DNA from: JBCBKL01 sp038521825
GTDB taxonomy: Bacteria > Pseudomonadota > Alphaproteobacteria > Rhodobacterales > Rhodobacteraceae
Length of the DNA stretch: 64,000 nucleotides
Reading direction: 5' to 3'
NCBI GenBank assembly: GCA_038521825.1
Contig: JBCBKL010000018.1
Coordinates: 30,330-94,329, forward strand
Shown: positions 1-7,649 of the stretch, piece after piece
How the letters are laid out: each line of letters begins with the position of its first letter
How positions within the stretch are numbered: the stretch's first letter is position 1
Position numbers and translations under genes: made by a program
The notes under the pieces: generated by a model
Told to the model about the DNA's origin: nothing
Seen by the model: the letters and a program-made list of their open reading frames with translations, nothing else
Database searches by the model: none

Positions 1-2
1 AG

Positions 3-527
3 CAGAACCCGAAGTGCCGCGTTACTATTCATGCGACTTACGATCTTGCGAAACTGGAGTACGGAGAAGCGCACGTTGCCTTGAGGGCAGGTCAAAAGCC
101 TGACTATCCAGACTATGTCGTACGCCACTTCAAAAATCTAAGGTTCAGTCTTTACGGTCACCAGCGTTACTTCAACAGACATGGACCGGTTGATGGCCCG
201 CATGCACTAGACCGTCATAAGTTCATACTTCCCCCGGATGATCTGGCACACGTTCCATTCCAGGGGTGGATCGCAGACAATGTAGAGCAAGATCAAGTCG
301 CAGTGGTTGCCAACAGCCCTCTATTCCATTTTCAGGCCGTTCAAAAAGGTATCGGTCTCGGTTTTCTTCCAGATTTTGAGGTTGCGGACGACCCGGCGTT
401 TAGTGCCGTTCTTGAAAATAGAGATGAGTGGTACATTCCTCTTTGGCTTGTGACGCACGTTGACGTGCATCGCACCGATAGAATTCAATCTTTTTTGCAG
501 GTATTTACTGATCCCAACTGCCACTGA
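3..527 (+). CDS. LysR-family regulator, 3' part (5' end outside window)
   Basis: The reading frame is open from the first bases, so the start and the N-terminal HTH lie upstream of the window. The visible ~174 residues match the C-terminal half of a LysR effector-binding domain: a segment resembling 'GEA-VALR-G' near residues 20-27, a middle stretch rich in short strands, and the typical 'GIGLGFLPDF' segment near residue 120 that precedes the last lobe. It would act as a cytoplasmic transcriptional regulator; the ligand cannot be told. A TTG at 81 could serve as a start but would cut through the domain, so it is rejected. It sits next to an IS110 copy, so the locus may be rearranged. Confidence 0.75.
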   Translation, partial: QNPKCRVTIHATYDLAKLEYGEAHVALRAGQKPDYPDYVVRHFKNLRFSLYGHQRYFNRHGPVDGPHALDRHKFILPPDDLAHVPFQGWIADNVEQDQVAVVANSPLFHFQAVQKGIGLGFLPDFEVADDPAFSAVLENRDEWYIPLWLVTHVDVHRTDRIQSFLQVFTDPNCH

Positions 528-1009
528 GCTTGCGATTGCTAATTGCGTGCTTCGCTTTCACGTACTCTATTGGCCTGCTGCCGATCTCGCTGTGTGCTTC
601 CTCTTGGCTCCTATTGATCGAATAGGCTGTCTGATAGGTTTTGTCCGTAGCGCCTTGGAAACTTCAAATTAGGAGCTGATCACCGCTGGATCGCAATCGC
701 GTTGACCGGTCAGCCGCCGTTGGTACAGCCGAAGCGAAATGGCGCTTCTCTAATCGGGCGCTTGGGTCAAGTTCATTTCATCGTTTTGTTCCCGTGTTTT
801 TGGGATCATTGTCTCTCATCCGGGTCACGCTTCTCTTCGCAGTCAATGTTGGCCCGGTTCGATTGGACCGCTGCATGCATGTGTCGGATTGGATGTGGAG
901 CGCCCCGCTTCGTCTCGCGCTTGTTGATCGCAGCACCAATATTCGGCGTCATCCACAGACCTCGTCCGATGAGGGACGATCCCGTCTTTGGTCTCCGTGA
1001 GGTTTTAGT
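528..1009. other. Gene-free stretch between LysR end and IS110 transposase
   Basis: This 482-base stretch has no convincing coding region: the open frames are short, lack ribosome sites and show no family resemblance. It lies downstream (3') of the minus-strand transposase, so part of it is probably the far end of the IS110 element, whose boundary cannot be fixed because IS110 elements usually lack clear terminal inverted repeats. I see no tRNA or terminator in it. Confidence 0.5.
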
Positions 1010-2044
1010 TCATTTGGCCGCCTCCAGAGACTTGTGACGGAACTCGGTGTTATCAGCCCACATGCGATGCATAATGACTGCCAGTTTGCGGGCGACGGCT
1101 ACAGCAGCGCGACGACGACCTTTGCGGCGCATCAACCGAAGACCCCAGCTTTTAATCTCGGAACTGGCGACAGATCGCATCATCATCGCGTTCGCTGCCG
1201 CGTAGAGCGTGGCACGTACATCGCTATCGCCAGCCTTAGAGATGCGGCCAGGATTGTCGGTTTCACCGGATTGAAATCGTCGCGGTGTGAGCCCAAAGTG
1301 CGCAGCGACCGTTCGCGAGCTGGTAAACCGTGACGGATCATCGACAGCGGCGCGGAATGTCAAAGCCGCGATCGGCCCCACGCCCGGGATCGCCATGAAG
1401 CGTAGGCATATTGCGTCATGACTGGCGGCCTGCTTCACGCGCCTGTCCAACTCGCGATAGGTCTTGTAGAGCATCTCGCGTGCATCCAAGAGCGGCAGCA
1501 GGGCACGGGACAAATCAGGATCCGCTTCGGTCAACGGCCTAACCTGTTCCTCGAAAGACCCCTGATCGAGCCGGGACGGCAGGCGCAAACCAAATACTCG
1601 AAATAGGCCGCGTACTTCGTTGGCCAGATCGATGCACTTCTTTTGAACGGCTTTCCGACTGCTAAGCAACGCCCGGTAAGAATGTGCTTCCCGGCTTTTG
1701 ATGAAGACCTTGCTGAACCACCCCGATCGCAATACTTGCGCGATTCCGCGGGCGTCCGTCTTGTCGGTTTTGTTCCGCATTGCCGAAAGCACCGCGTTCA
1801 CTTGGCGCGCCTCCATGCAAACCACATCGAAACCAGCACTCTGGAGCCCGAAGTAGAGATGCTGGCTCATCGCGCCAGACTCAAAGCCGATCCGGCACTG
1901 CCCTTGTGGAACATCACTCAGGCAGGCCACGATATCTTCTATCTCGCAAGCAACAGAACGTTCGAAGACGTGCTTGCCACTCGCATCAATCACGCAGACT
2001 GCAACTGACCGCAACGATACGTCCAAACCCACAAAGTAATCCAT
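1010..2044 (-). CDS. IS110-family transposase (DEDD)
   Basis: A 344-residue protein, usual for IS110-family transposases. The N-terminal RuvC-like DEDD domain shows Asp8 in 'YFVGLDVS', Glu55 in 'GFESG', and Asp94 and Asp97 in 'NKTDKTDARG'. The C-terminal Transposase_20 part has the helix-hairpin-helix 'IPGVGPIAA' (about 219-227) and 'FGLTPRRFQSGE' (250-261), with Ser259 as the likely catalytic serine. The ATG at 2044 is preceded by a GAGGAG ribosome site; the longer frame to 2086 has none. It would carry out recombination of its own element, in the family guided by an element-encoded bridge RNA. It looks intact. A broken integrase lies just upstream. Confidence 0.93.
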   Translation of the reverse strand: MDYFVGLDVSLRSVAVCVIDASGKHVFERSVACEIEDIVACLSDVPQGQCRIGFESGAMSQHLYFGLQSAGFDVVCMEARQVNAVLSAMRNKTDKTDARGIAQVLRSGWFSKVFIKSREAHSYRALLSSRKAVQKKCIDLANEVRGLFRVFGLRLPSRLDQGSFEEQVRPLTEADPDLSRALLPLLDAREMLYKTYRELDRRVKQAASHDAICLRFMAIPGVGPIAALTFRAAVDDPSRFTSSRTVAAHFGLTPRRFQSGETDNPGRISKAGDSDVRATLYAAANAMMMRSVASSEIKSWGLRLMRRKGRRRAAVAVARKLAVIMHRMWADNTEFRHKSLEAAK

Positions 2045-2049
2045 TTCGT

Positions 2050-2200
2050 TCTCCTCAAATTGCAGAAACCACTGCAACCCTATCAAGAACCTGACCCCGC
2101 AACCTGGTCAGCCCGATTACTCATGCTTCGTCCAGCGTCCGGCTGACCCGCGCCACCGCAAGCATGAGAAACCGAAGTGCTATCGTCGAGGTGAGCGGTC
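2050..2200 (-). ncRNA. Candidate IS110 bridge RNA (leader of transposase)
   Basis: The non-coding leader upstream of the transposase contains nested complementary segments: a 9-base perfect inverted repeat (2120-2128 with 2160-2168) and a 7-base one (2107-2113 with 2141-2147) that would compete with it. In IS110-group elements, a bridge RNA with internal loops matching target and donor DNA is encoded in the non-coding end upstream of the transposase. The position and the folding potential fit; the assignment is inference, and neither loop sequence nor transcript limits can be read here. Confidence 0.35.
2120..2168. repeat. Perfect 9-bp inverted repeat in IS110 leader
   Basis: The arm CTCATGCTT at 2120-2128 pairs with AAGCATGAG at 2160-2168 across a 31-base interval. 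It sits 76-124 bases upstream of the transposase start. Confidence 0.85.
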
Positions 2201-2210
2201 TTCCGACCCG

Positions 2211-2501
2211 CTAACGACAAAAATCTGCGGCCTCCTGGTGGGGGAGGGAGCGAACATGTTTCACCTCGTGCCGCTGCTTCCCCAGCAACGCCTGTGCTTT
2301 CATAGTTGCCCGAAGATTAACGTCGAACCCCATTGCCGCCGCGTGCTGTAGGGTGAGATTGATCCGGCTCAACGCCTTGCGCACGACACTGGCTTGTTTG
2401 TGCCAGATCGGAGCAAGCCGTTTCTTGATCACGTGCTGATCGACATCATCGATGGGAACGGGGCCAATTCTGGGCAGAACGCGGGTAGTCACAGGCGACA
2501 T
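2211..2501 (-). pseudogene. P4-type tyrosine integrase fragment
   Basis: The 96 codons resemble the core-binding (SAM-like) region of P4/phage-type integrases: 'IDDVDQHVIKKRLAPIW', then a helix 'ALSRINLTLQHAAAMGF', then 'VRSLPHQEAADF', comparable to the family's 'HHAALPY-EV--F' junction. Both the N-terminal arm-binding part and the whole catalytic domain with its Arg/His/Tyr residues are missing; an in-frame TGA precedes the first Met and a TAG ends it at 2211. It is therefore a dead remnant of a genomic island or prophage, truncated close to the IS110 element. The rest of the gene is not seen on the other side of the IS. Confidence 0.7.
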
Positions 2502-2592
2502 ACATCAGCCGACTATGGTTTGCTATGATGTCTTGTCAGAATGCACCCTAGCTGCACCATCCCAAGCAAGACCTGAAAAAAGATCTCTTTTG

Positions 2593-3222
2593 TCAGAGCC
2601 ATTGCGCCCGCTCTGCAAGATCTGACCGCGCCTGCCGCCACGTGCGTTCATCGACGAAACGGGGTGCCTTGCGCATGTAATCGAGGAATGCGGCACCGTA
2701 CCCTTTCACCAGCCAGCGTTCTTCGTTCAAGGCAAACAGAAAGTATACGAGAAACAGAACCGCAGCGAGAAAGAGGGTAAGAAATGACCCCGCCGCGACA
2801 CCCATCCCAGCCGTGGCAAGGACCGACAGGATGTATTGCGGGTTGCGCGAATAGGCATAAAGACCGGTTGTGACCAGCCCCTCGGACCCGAAATAGGTGT
2901 TCTCGATCCCCAGCAACCGGTAGCCCCACAGCGTCAGCGCGTACGATATGGTCATCACTGGAATGCCGATCGCATAGCGCAGCCAATGCCCCGGCGCGGT
3001 CAGTAGGAGATCGAACAGGGCAACGCAGACGGTCGCGGCGCAGAAAACGCGAAAGAGCCACAGGGCCGTCGCCTTTTTCCACTTCTCCTCTGCCGGCCAA
3101 AAGCTGAATTCCGGCCTGATCAAGTTCACCATCAGTAGCCCGCAGAGCAGGCCCGCACTGGCCAGCGCTATCCAGACGCCGCCGCTTCGGACTGGAGAAA
3201 GGTAGGGCAACATATCTTGCAT
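2593..3222 (-). CDS. Isoprenylcysteine/phospholipid methyltransferase-like membrane protein
   Basis: A 209-residue integral membrane protein with about five hydrophobic segments. The C-terminal half carries the ICMT/PEMT family signature: 'TGLYAYSRNPQY' (about 112-123) and 'NEERWLVKGYGAAFLDYMRKAPRF' region (about 165-188), which form the S-adenosylmethionine pocket in this family. Substrate cannot be told: bacterial members methylate lipids or small hydrophobic thiols. The start at 3222 has a GGA ribosome site close upstream; an alternative Met lies three codons in. It is transcribed away from the phn operon and appears to stand alone. Confidence 0.8.
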   Translation of the reverse strand: MQDMLPYLSPVRSGGVWIALASAGLLCGLLMVNLIRPEFSFWPAEEKWKKATALWLFRVFCAATVCVALFDLLLTAPGHWLRYAIGIPVMTISYALTLWGYRLLGIENTYFGSEGLVTTGLYAYSRNPQYILSVLATAGMGVAAGSFLTLFLAAVLFLVYFLFALNEERWLVKGYGAAFLDYMRKAPRFVDERTWRQARSDLAERAQWL

Positions 3223-3569
3223 CGTACGTTCCTTGCTTTGGCGGTTTGGTCCTCGTTAGTCGCCCGCTGCGCGCGCCGCATTGACCGAGCGCAAATCTTG
3301 AGCTTACGCTGCCTTCGCGTGCATGGTGTGGAATTATGACATTTGTGTATCGGCGGCACGATTGGCACGGCTGCCATCGTGCATTTGATCGATCGCGATC
3401 TCAGTGTCCCGGGCTCGCGCAAATCGACTGCGCAAAAGTTTTCCGCATCTACACGGCAAAATAGAACGACCGTCAAAGCGACTGGTCCAGTCACAAAACT
3501 TTCACGCATCTGATACATTTCCGATACGACCCACCCCGATACACCGCGCGGTAACGTCTGGGGGTGTGG
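3223..3569. promoter_or_regulatory. Divergent intergenic region upstream of phnC
   Basis: This 347-base gap separates the minus-strand methyltransferase from phnC. Its last 80 bases hold the Pho box listed separately, and the promoter of the phn transport operon must lie here. I see no coding region in it; frames present have no ribosome site and overlap the Pho box. Confidence 0.6.
3488..3516 (+). promoter_or_regulatory. Pho box (PhoB site) upstream of phnC
   Basis: Three 7-base units repeat every 11 bases: CAGTCAC at 3488, CTTTCAC at 3499 and a weaker CTGATAC at 3510, with AAAA and GCAT spacers. This is the direct-repeat layout of alphaproteobacterial Pho boxes (CTGTCAC-N4-CTTTCAC type). 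It points towards phnC, whose ATG is 53 bases further on, so induction of the transporter under phosphate starvation is inferred. Confidence 0.75.
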
Positions 3570-4391
3570 ATGCTAAAAATCGACCGGCTGACCAAATCGT
3601 TTGGCCAGAACGTGGCCGTGGATAGCGCCACAATCGACATCGACAAACCTGGTATGATTGGCATCATTGGCCGGTCCGGCGCCGGCAAAAGCACTCTCCT
3701 CCGCATGCTTAACCGGCTCACGGATTCCACGTCGGGCGCCGTAATGTTTGACGGGGAAGACATCACGGCGCTAACCGGAGCGGCCAAACGCCGGTGGCAA
3801 TCGCAATGCGCGATGATCTTCCAGCAATTCAACCTCGTCCCGCGAATGGACGTGGTTTCGAACGTGTTGCATGGCACCCTGAACCGTCGGTCCACGCTGG
3901 CCACGATGTTCAATCTCTACCCGCAGGCCGACATCCACCATGCTATCGACATTCTCGATCGGCTGGGCATCGCCGAGCACGCCGCCAAACGGGCTGAAGC
4001 TTTGTCAGGGGGTCAACAACAGCGGGTCGCCATCGCGCGGGCGTTGATGCAGGACCCAAAAATCATTCTCGCCGATGAACCAATTGCGTCGCTTGATCCG
4101 ATGAATGCTCAGGTCGTGATGCAGTCCCTGCGCAAAATCCACGAAGAAGACGGGCGCACTGTCATCGCGAACCTACACACGCTCGACACCGCCCGCCGCT
4201 ATTGCGACCGCGTCATCGGGATGCGGGCGGGGAAAGTGGTCTTCGACGCCACACCCGAGAAACTGACAACAGAAATGGCCCGTGAGATTTACGGCGCGGG
4301 CGCCGAGTTTTCCGAAGCAGCCACCTCGACCGAGATCGAAACCCTGGATGCAGCGGAGAAAGCCAAGATGGAGGCCGAGGCCTACGTCTGA
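3570..4391 (+). CDS. phnC: Phosphonate ABC transporter, ATP-binding protein
   Basis: The cytoplasmic ATPase that drives phosphonate import with PhnD and two PhnE permeases. 273 residues. Walker A 'GRSGAGKS' at 34-41, ABC signature 'LSGGQQQRVAIARA', Walker B 'IILADEP', and the downstream switch His in 'IANLHTLDTA' are all present, so it should be active. The ATG at 3570 is preferred; a GTG six bases earlier is possible. It is the first gene of phnC-phnD-phnE1-phnE2-acyltransferase and lies just downstream of a Pho box. A terminator-like hairpin separates it from phnD. Confidence 0.95.
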   Translation: MLKIDRLTKSFGQNVAVDSATIDIDKPGMIGIIGRSGAGKSTLLRMLNRLTDSTSGAVMFDGEDITALTGAAKRRWQSQCAMIFQQFNLVPRMDVVSNVLHGTLNRRSTLATMFNLYPQADIHHAIDILDRLGIAEHAAKRAEALSGGQQQRVAIARALMQDPKIILADEPIASLDPMNAQVVMQSLRKIHEEDGRTVIANLHTLDTARRYCDRVIGMRAGKVVFDATPEKLTTEMAREIYGAGAEFSEAATSTEIETLDAAEKAKMEAEAYV

Positions 4392-4398
4392 CCTCAAA

Positions 4399-4423
4399 CC
4401 CCGCCGATAAGGGCGGGGATTTT
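4399..4423 (+). terminator. Terminator-like hairpin between phnC and phnD
   Basis: A 7-bp GC stem, CCCCGCC (4399-4405) with GGCGGGG (4412-4418), is followed by ATTTTCGTT. The T-run is short, so it may be a partial terminator or a 3'-end stabiliser rather than a full stop inside the operon. Confidence 0.6.
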
Positions 4424-4442
4424 CGTTCATGGGAGAACTGAA

Positions 4443-5351
4443 ATGAAGAAATTGATCGCTGCTGCTCTGGCGACAACGGCTCTGACAGGCGCGGCTCTGG
4501 CCGAAGAGGCAATTACCGAATTCCGCATCGGTCTTTTGGGTGGTGAAAACGCTCAAGACAGACTGAACTCGAACGAGTGTTTGCGCGTCTATGCCGAAGA
4601 AGAGCTGGGTGTTCCGGTAAAGCTTTTTGCACCTGCTGACTATGCTGGTGTGATCCAGGGTCTTGTTGGCGGCACGCTCGACATGGCATGGCTGGGTGCC
4701 TCGTCCTACGCTGCGACTTACCTGCAAAATGCTGACGCGGTTGAGCCGGTACTCGTCAAGATCAACCTTGACGGCTCGTATGGCTATCACTCGATCGGTT
4801 TTGCGCGCAAGGACAGCGGTATCGGCTCGCTCGACGACATGGCAGGCAAGGTTTTTGGCTTCGGTGACCCGAACTCGACATCCGGTTACCTGATCCCCTC
4901 CATCGAGATCCCGCAGTACAAAGACGGCGTCACCATGGAAAGCGGCCAGTATTTCGGCGAGGTGAAGTTCACTGGAGGCCACGAGCAGACCATCGTTGCG
5001 GTTAACAATGGCGACATCGATGGCGGTGTGACTTGGGCTGACGGCCAGGGCAACTGGGAAGACGGATACAATTCCGGCGCACTGCGCAAAGCCGTCGACG
5101 CGGGCCTTATCGACATGAACGACCTGGTTCAAATCTGGAAGTCGAAGCCAATCCCGGAAGGTCCGATCGTTCTGCGCAAATCGCTTCCTGCCGACGTAAA
5201 GGCCACGATGACCGCACTGGTCGACGGGATGTATGACAAGGACAAAGACTGCACATACAGCATCTCTGCCGGTGAATCGCTGGGCTTCGACCCGATCACC
5301 CACGAGGCGTATGTCTCTGTGATTGAAGCACGTAAAGCTAAATCCAACTAA
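4443..5351 (+). CDS. phnD: Phosphonate ABC transporter, periplasmic binding protein
   Basis: The periplasmic receptor delivering phosphonates to PhnC/PhnE. 302 residues with a clean Sec signal peptide (KK, hydrophobic core, cleavage after 'GAALA' near residue 20). The mature part shows the PhnD/PBP-like pattern: 'YAGVIQGLVGGTLDMAWLG' near 75-93, a Gly/Ser ligand loop 'DPNSTSGYLIP' near 140-150, and 'VNNGDIDGGVTWADG' near 182-196. The ATG at 4443 has a GGGAG ribosome site. It is flanked by hairpins on both sides, which would let this highly needed subunit accumulate relative to its neighbours. Confidence 0.95.
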   Translation: MKKLIAAALATTALTGAALAEEAITEFRIGLLGGENAQDRLNSNECLRVYAEEELGVPVKLFAPADYAGVIQGLVGGTLDMAWLGASSYAATYLQNADAVEPVLVKINLDGSYGYHSIGFARKDSGIGSLDDMAGKVFGFGDPNSTSGYLIPSIEIPQYKDGVTMESGQYFGEVKFTGGHEQTIVAVNNGDIDGGVTWADGQGNWEDGYNSGALRKAVDAGLIDMNDLVQIWKSKPIPEGPIVLRKSLPADVKATMTALVDGMYDKDKDCTYSISAGESLGFDPITHEAYVSVIEARKAKSN

Positions 5352-5366
5352 TTTCAGTGCTGCTAG

Positions 5367-5399
5367 CCGGGTCCCATCAGGGGCCCGGCATTTTTTTTG
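5367..5399 (+). terminator. Strong intrinsic terminator between phnD and phnE1
   Basis: A 10-bp stem (5367-5376 with 5381-5390, one G-U pair) closes a 4-base ATCA loop and is followed by A then eight T. It is a textbook rho-independent terminator, yet phnE1 starts only 9 bases after the T-run, so partial read-through or a stabilised phnD 3' end is implied. Confidence 0.8.
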
Positions 5400-5407
5400 A
5401 GGTTGGA

Positions 5408-6289
5408 ATGAGCGACGCAACAGCCCCAGGGCACGCACTGGGCACCATCCACAGCGACTACATCGCGCTGACGCGACAAAAGCGTCTCTACTCCTTTGTC
5501 ATCCTGATCGTCTTCATCGCCTTTATGGTGAGCGGCTTTTCGATTGCTGGTCAGCGGAATGCCGGATCGTTCTGGAGCGGGATCGACAACTTTTTTGACT
5601 ATCCGTCCGAATTGGTTCTGGAGGCGAGCCAGAAGCTGGCGGAACTTCCCGGTCATTTCGTGACCTTCTTCCCTGCGCTGGTCGAAACGGTGAACATTGC
5701 CGCCGCGGCCACCCTTCTGGGCACGCTGGTTGGCATCGTCTTGTCCCTGCTTGCGACCCGCGGGCTGGCGCTTTGGCCACGCATGGTTCCCGGCTTTCGC
5801 CGTCTGACTGACATCGCGCGTGCGATCCCCGAGATTGTCGTGGCGCTGGTGCTGATCTTTGTTCTGGGCGGTGGCCCAGTGCCCGCCATGATTGCAATTG
5901 CGATCCACACGGCGGGCGCCATGGGCAAGTTGTTTTCCGAAGTCAACGAAAACGCAGATCTCAAGCCGGTCGAGGGTTTGGCATCTGTGGGCGCCAATTG
6001 GAGCCAGCGCATGATGCTGGGCGTCGTGCCCCAGGTCGCGCCGAACTGGCTGAGCTACGCCCTTCTGCGCTTCGAAATCAATGTACGCGCATCGGCGATC
6101 CTTGGGTTTGTCGGCGCCGGCGGGCTTGGCTACGAACTCAAGAACGCGATCTCTTGGGGTCAGGGACGTTACGACGAGGCGGCGGCGATTTTCCTTCTGC
6201 TCTTTGTCACCATCGTGATCATCGATCAAATCTCCAGCCATTACCGCGATCAGCTCACCCACGGTTCCAAACGGGAGCGCCGCGCATGA
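5408..6289 (+). CDS. phnE1: Phosphonate ABC transporter, permease 1
   Basis: Inner-membrane permease of the phosphonate importer. 293 residues, about six hydrophobic segments, with the binding-protein-dependent transport domain and the EAA coupling loop 'EVNENADLKPVEGLASVGANWSQRM' region near 180-205 that contacts PhnC. The start at 5408 (MSDAT) has a GAGG ribosome site; the longer frame from 5357 runs through the terminator and is rejected. Its stop overlaps the start of the second permease in ATGA, so the two are translationally coupled and probably form a heterodimer. Confidence 0.93.
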   Translation: MSDATAPGHALGTIHSDYIALTRQKRLYSFVILIVFIAFMVSGFSIAGQRNAGSFWSGIDNFFDYPSELVLEASQKLAELPGHFVTFFPALVETVNIAAAATLLGTLVGIVLSLLATRGLALWPRMVPGFRRLTDIARAIPEIVVALVLIFVLGGGPVPAMIAIAIHTAGAMGKLFSEVNENADLKPVEGLASVGANWSQRMMLGVVPQVAPNWLSYALLRFEINVRASAILGFVGAGGLGYELKNAISWGQGRYDEAAAIFLLLFVTIVIIDQISSHYRDQLTHGSKRERRA

Positions 6290-7599
6290 CCATGCTCGAC
6301 ACAGCCGACCTGAAGGGTGGCGCGGACCGGATGATGGCGCGCAAACGGATGGTGGCGTTTGCGCTGCCTGCGCTCGTTCTCGCTTATCTTACATACGTCT
6401 TTTTCGCCTTCAATGTTCCTGACCTGATCCAACGGGCCAGCGGCGACAATGCCCGCGCCTTGATGGCCGACACCTACAGTCACAAGGTCCATGTCGCCCG
6501 CGACAACCGGTCCGGAGATATCCGCATAGCGATCGAGGGCGAAAACAAGGGTGCCTACCCAACCGGTGAAAGCCCCGATTGGGTCGAGCTGGGCGAAGAC
6601 ACGACGGTGATCAACCTTGGTGATGGCCATGTCGTCACCTACGCGCCCGATAACGTCGTCACCTATGACATTCCCGGTTATGGCCTGATCACGGCGCGGG
6701 TCCAGGGCGGGGTTCAGCAAACCTTCCCGACAGAAGACCTGCCGGACTGGATCAACTCGTCGCGCAACCGGCTGGCTATCACCACAGATGCGGGCCGCCT
6801 GACCGTGACCCGCAACCGGACCGAGGTGTTTCGCTATTTCATCGGGTGGGAACTGTTCTTTTTCACGCTCGACAGCCCCTATCACGGCATGGGCTTCGGC
6901 GGGGTGATGGGCCGTGCTTTCAGCGGCGAGGCGAGCGAGATCCTAAACGATTTCTGGAACAACGCCATGTGGCGACACAAGGATGTTGCGTGGGCGATCT
7001 TTGAGACGATCCTGATGGCCTTTCTTGGCACGATGGGGGCTGCCATCGTGGCCCTGCCGCTCGCATTCCTGGCTGCAAAGAACTTTGCCCCGCTTGGAGC
7101 CGTCCGTTTTGCGGCGCGACGGTTCTTTGATTTCGTACGTGGCGTCGATGCATTGATATGGACCATCATCCTTAGCCGTGCCTTCGGCCTCGGGCCGCTC
7201 ACAGGTGCGCTAGCCATTCTCATCACGGATACGGGGAGCTTCGGTAAGCTCTTTTCCGAGGCACTGGAGAATGTTGACGGCAAACAGATCGAAGGCGTCC
7301 AGTCGACCGGAGCAAAGCCGGTGCAGCGCTACCGCTTTGGCGTGATCCCGCAAATAACACCCGTTTTGCTCAGTCAGGTGCTGTATTTCCTGGAGTCGAA
7401 CACGCGGTCTGCGACGGTCGTTGGTGCGATTACGGGCGGGGGTATCGGGCTCTTGCTGACCCAAGCCATTATCACCCAGAAGGATTGGGAGGAGGTTTCT
7501 TACTACATCCTGCTGATCGTGCTTATGGTGATCTTTATGGATTGGGTTTCCGGTATGCTTCGTCGCCGCCTGATACGAGGTGACGAGGGCGGGCACTAA
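6286..7599 (+). CDS. phnE2: Phosphonate ABC transporter, permease 2 with large extra domain
   Basis: Second permease of the importer, 437 residues. One membrane segment near 20-40 is followed by a soluble, strand-rich segment of roughly 150 residues (about 50-195), presumably periplasmic, and then the usual permease core with the EAA loop 'EALENVDGKQIEGVQSTGA' region near 325-345. This extra segment explains why it is much longer than PhnE1. The ATG at 6286 overlaps the phnE1 stop and has a GGGAG site; a second Met two codons later is possible. The periplasmic segment could contact PhnD, but that is inference. Confidence 0.9.
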   Translation: MTMLDTADLKGGADRMMARKRMVAFALPALVLAYLTYVFFAFNVPDLIQRASGDNARALMADTYSHKVHVARDNRSGDIRIAIEGENKGAYPTGESPDWVELGEDTTVINLGDGHVVTYAPDNVVTYDIPGYGLITARVQGGVQQTFPTEDLPDWINSSRNRLAITTDAGRLTVTRNRTEVFRYFIGWELFFFTLDSPYHGMGFGGVMGRAFSGEASEILNDFWNNAMWRHKDVAWAIFETILMAFLGTMGAAIVALPLAFLAAKNFAPLGAVRFAARRFFDFVRGVDALIWTIILSRAFGLGPLTGALAILITDTGSFGKLFSEALENVDGKQIEGVQSTGAKPVQRYRFGVIPQITPVLLSQVLYFLESNTRSATVVGAITGGGIGLLLTQAIITQKDWEEVSYYILLIVLMVIFMDWVSGMLRRRLIRGDEGGH

Positions 7600-7649
7600 C
7601 CCCGGTCTCGACACAACCGCCAACCACAAACCTCGGACCCGCTCGACCG

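Larger units (their letters stand above)
1010..2170 (-). mobile_element. IS110-family insertion sequence (minimum extent)
   Basis: This covers the transposase and its structured leader. True ends are unknown: no terminal inverted repeats or target duplication are visible, as expected for IS110. The element probably extends downstream into 528-1009 and upstream to somewhere before the integrase fragment at 2211. The flanks, a LysR 3' end on one side and a truncated integrase on the other, suggest an old island boundary. Confidence 0.6.

Noticed and set aside
702..1037. A 111-codon plus-strand frame beside the IS110
   Set aside because: No ribosome site, no family resemblance, and it overlaps the transposase end; probably chance in IS-flanking DNA.
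3168..3518. Minus-strand frame upstream of phnC
   Set aside because: It overlaps both the methyltransferase start and the Pho box, is Arg/Cys-rich and has no recognisable features.
4173..5438. Long minus-strand frame of 421 codons over phnC-phnD
   Set aside because: It is the shadow of two clearly identified phn genes in GC-rich DNA.
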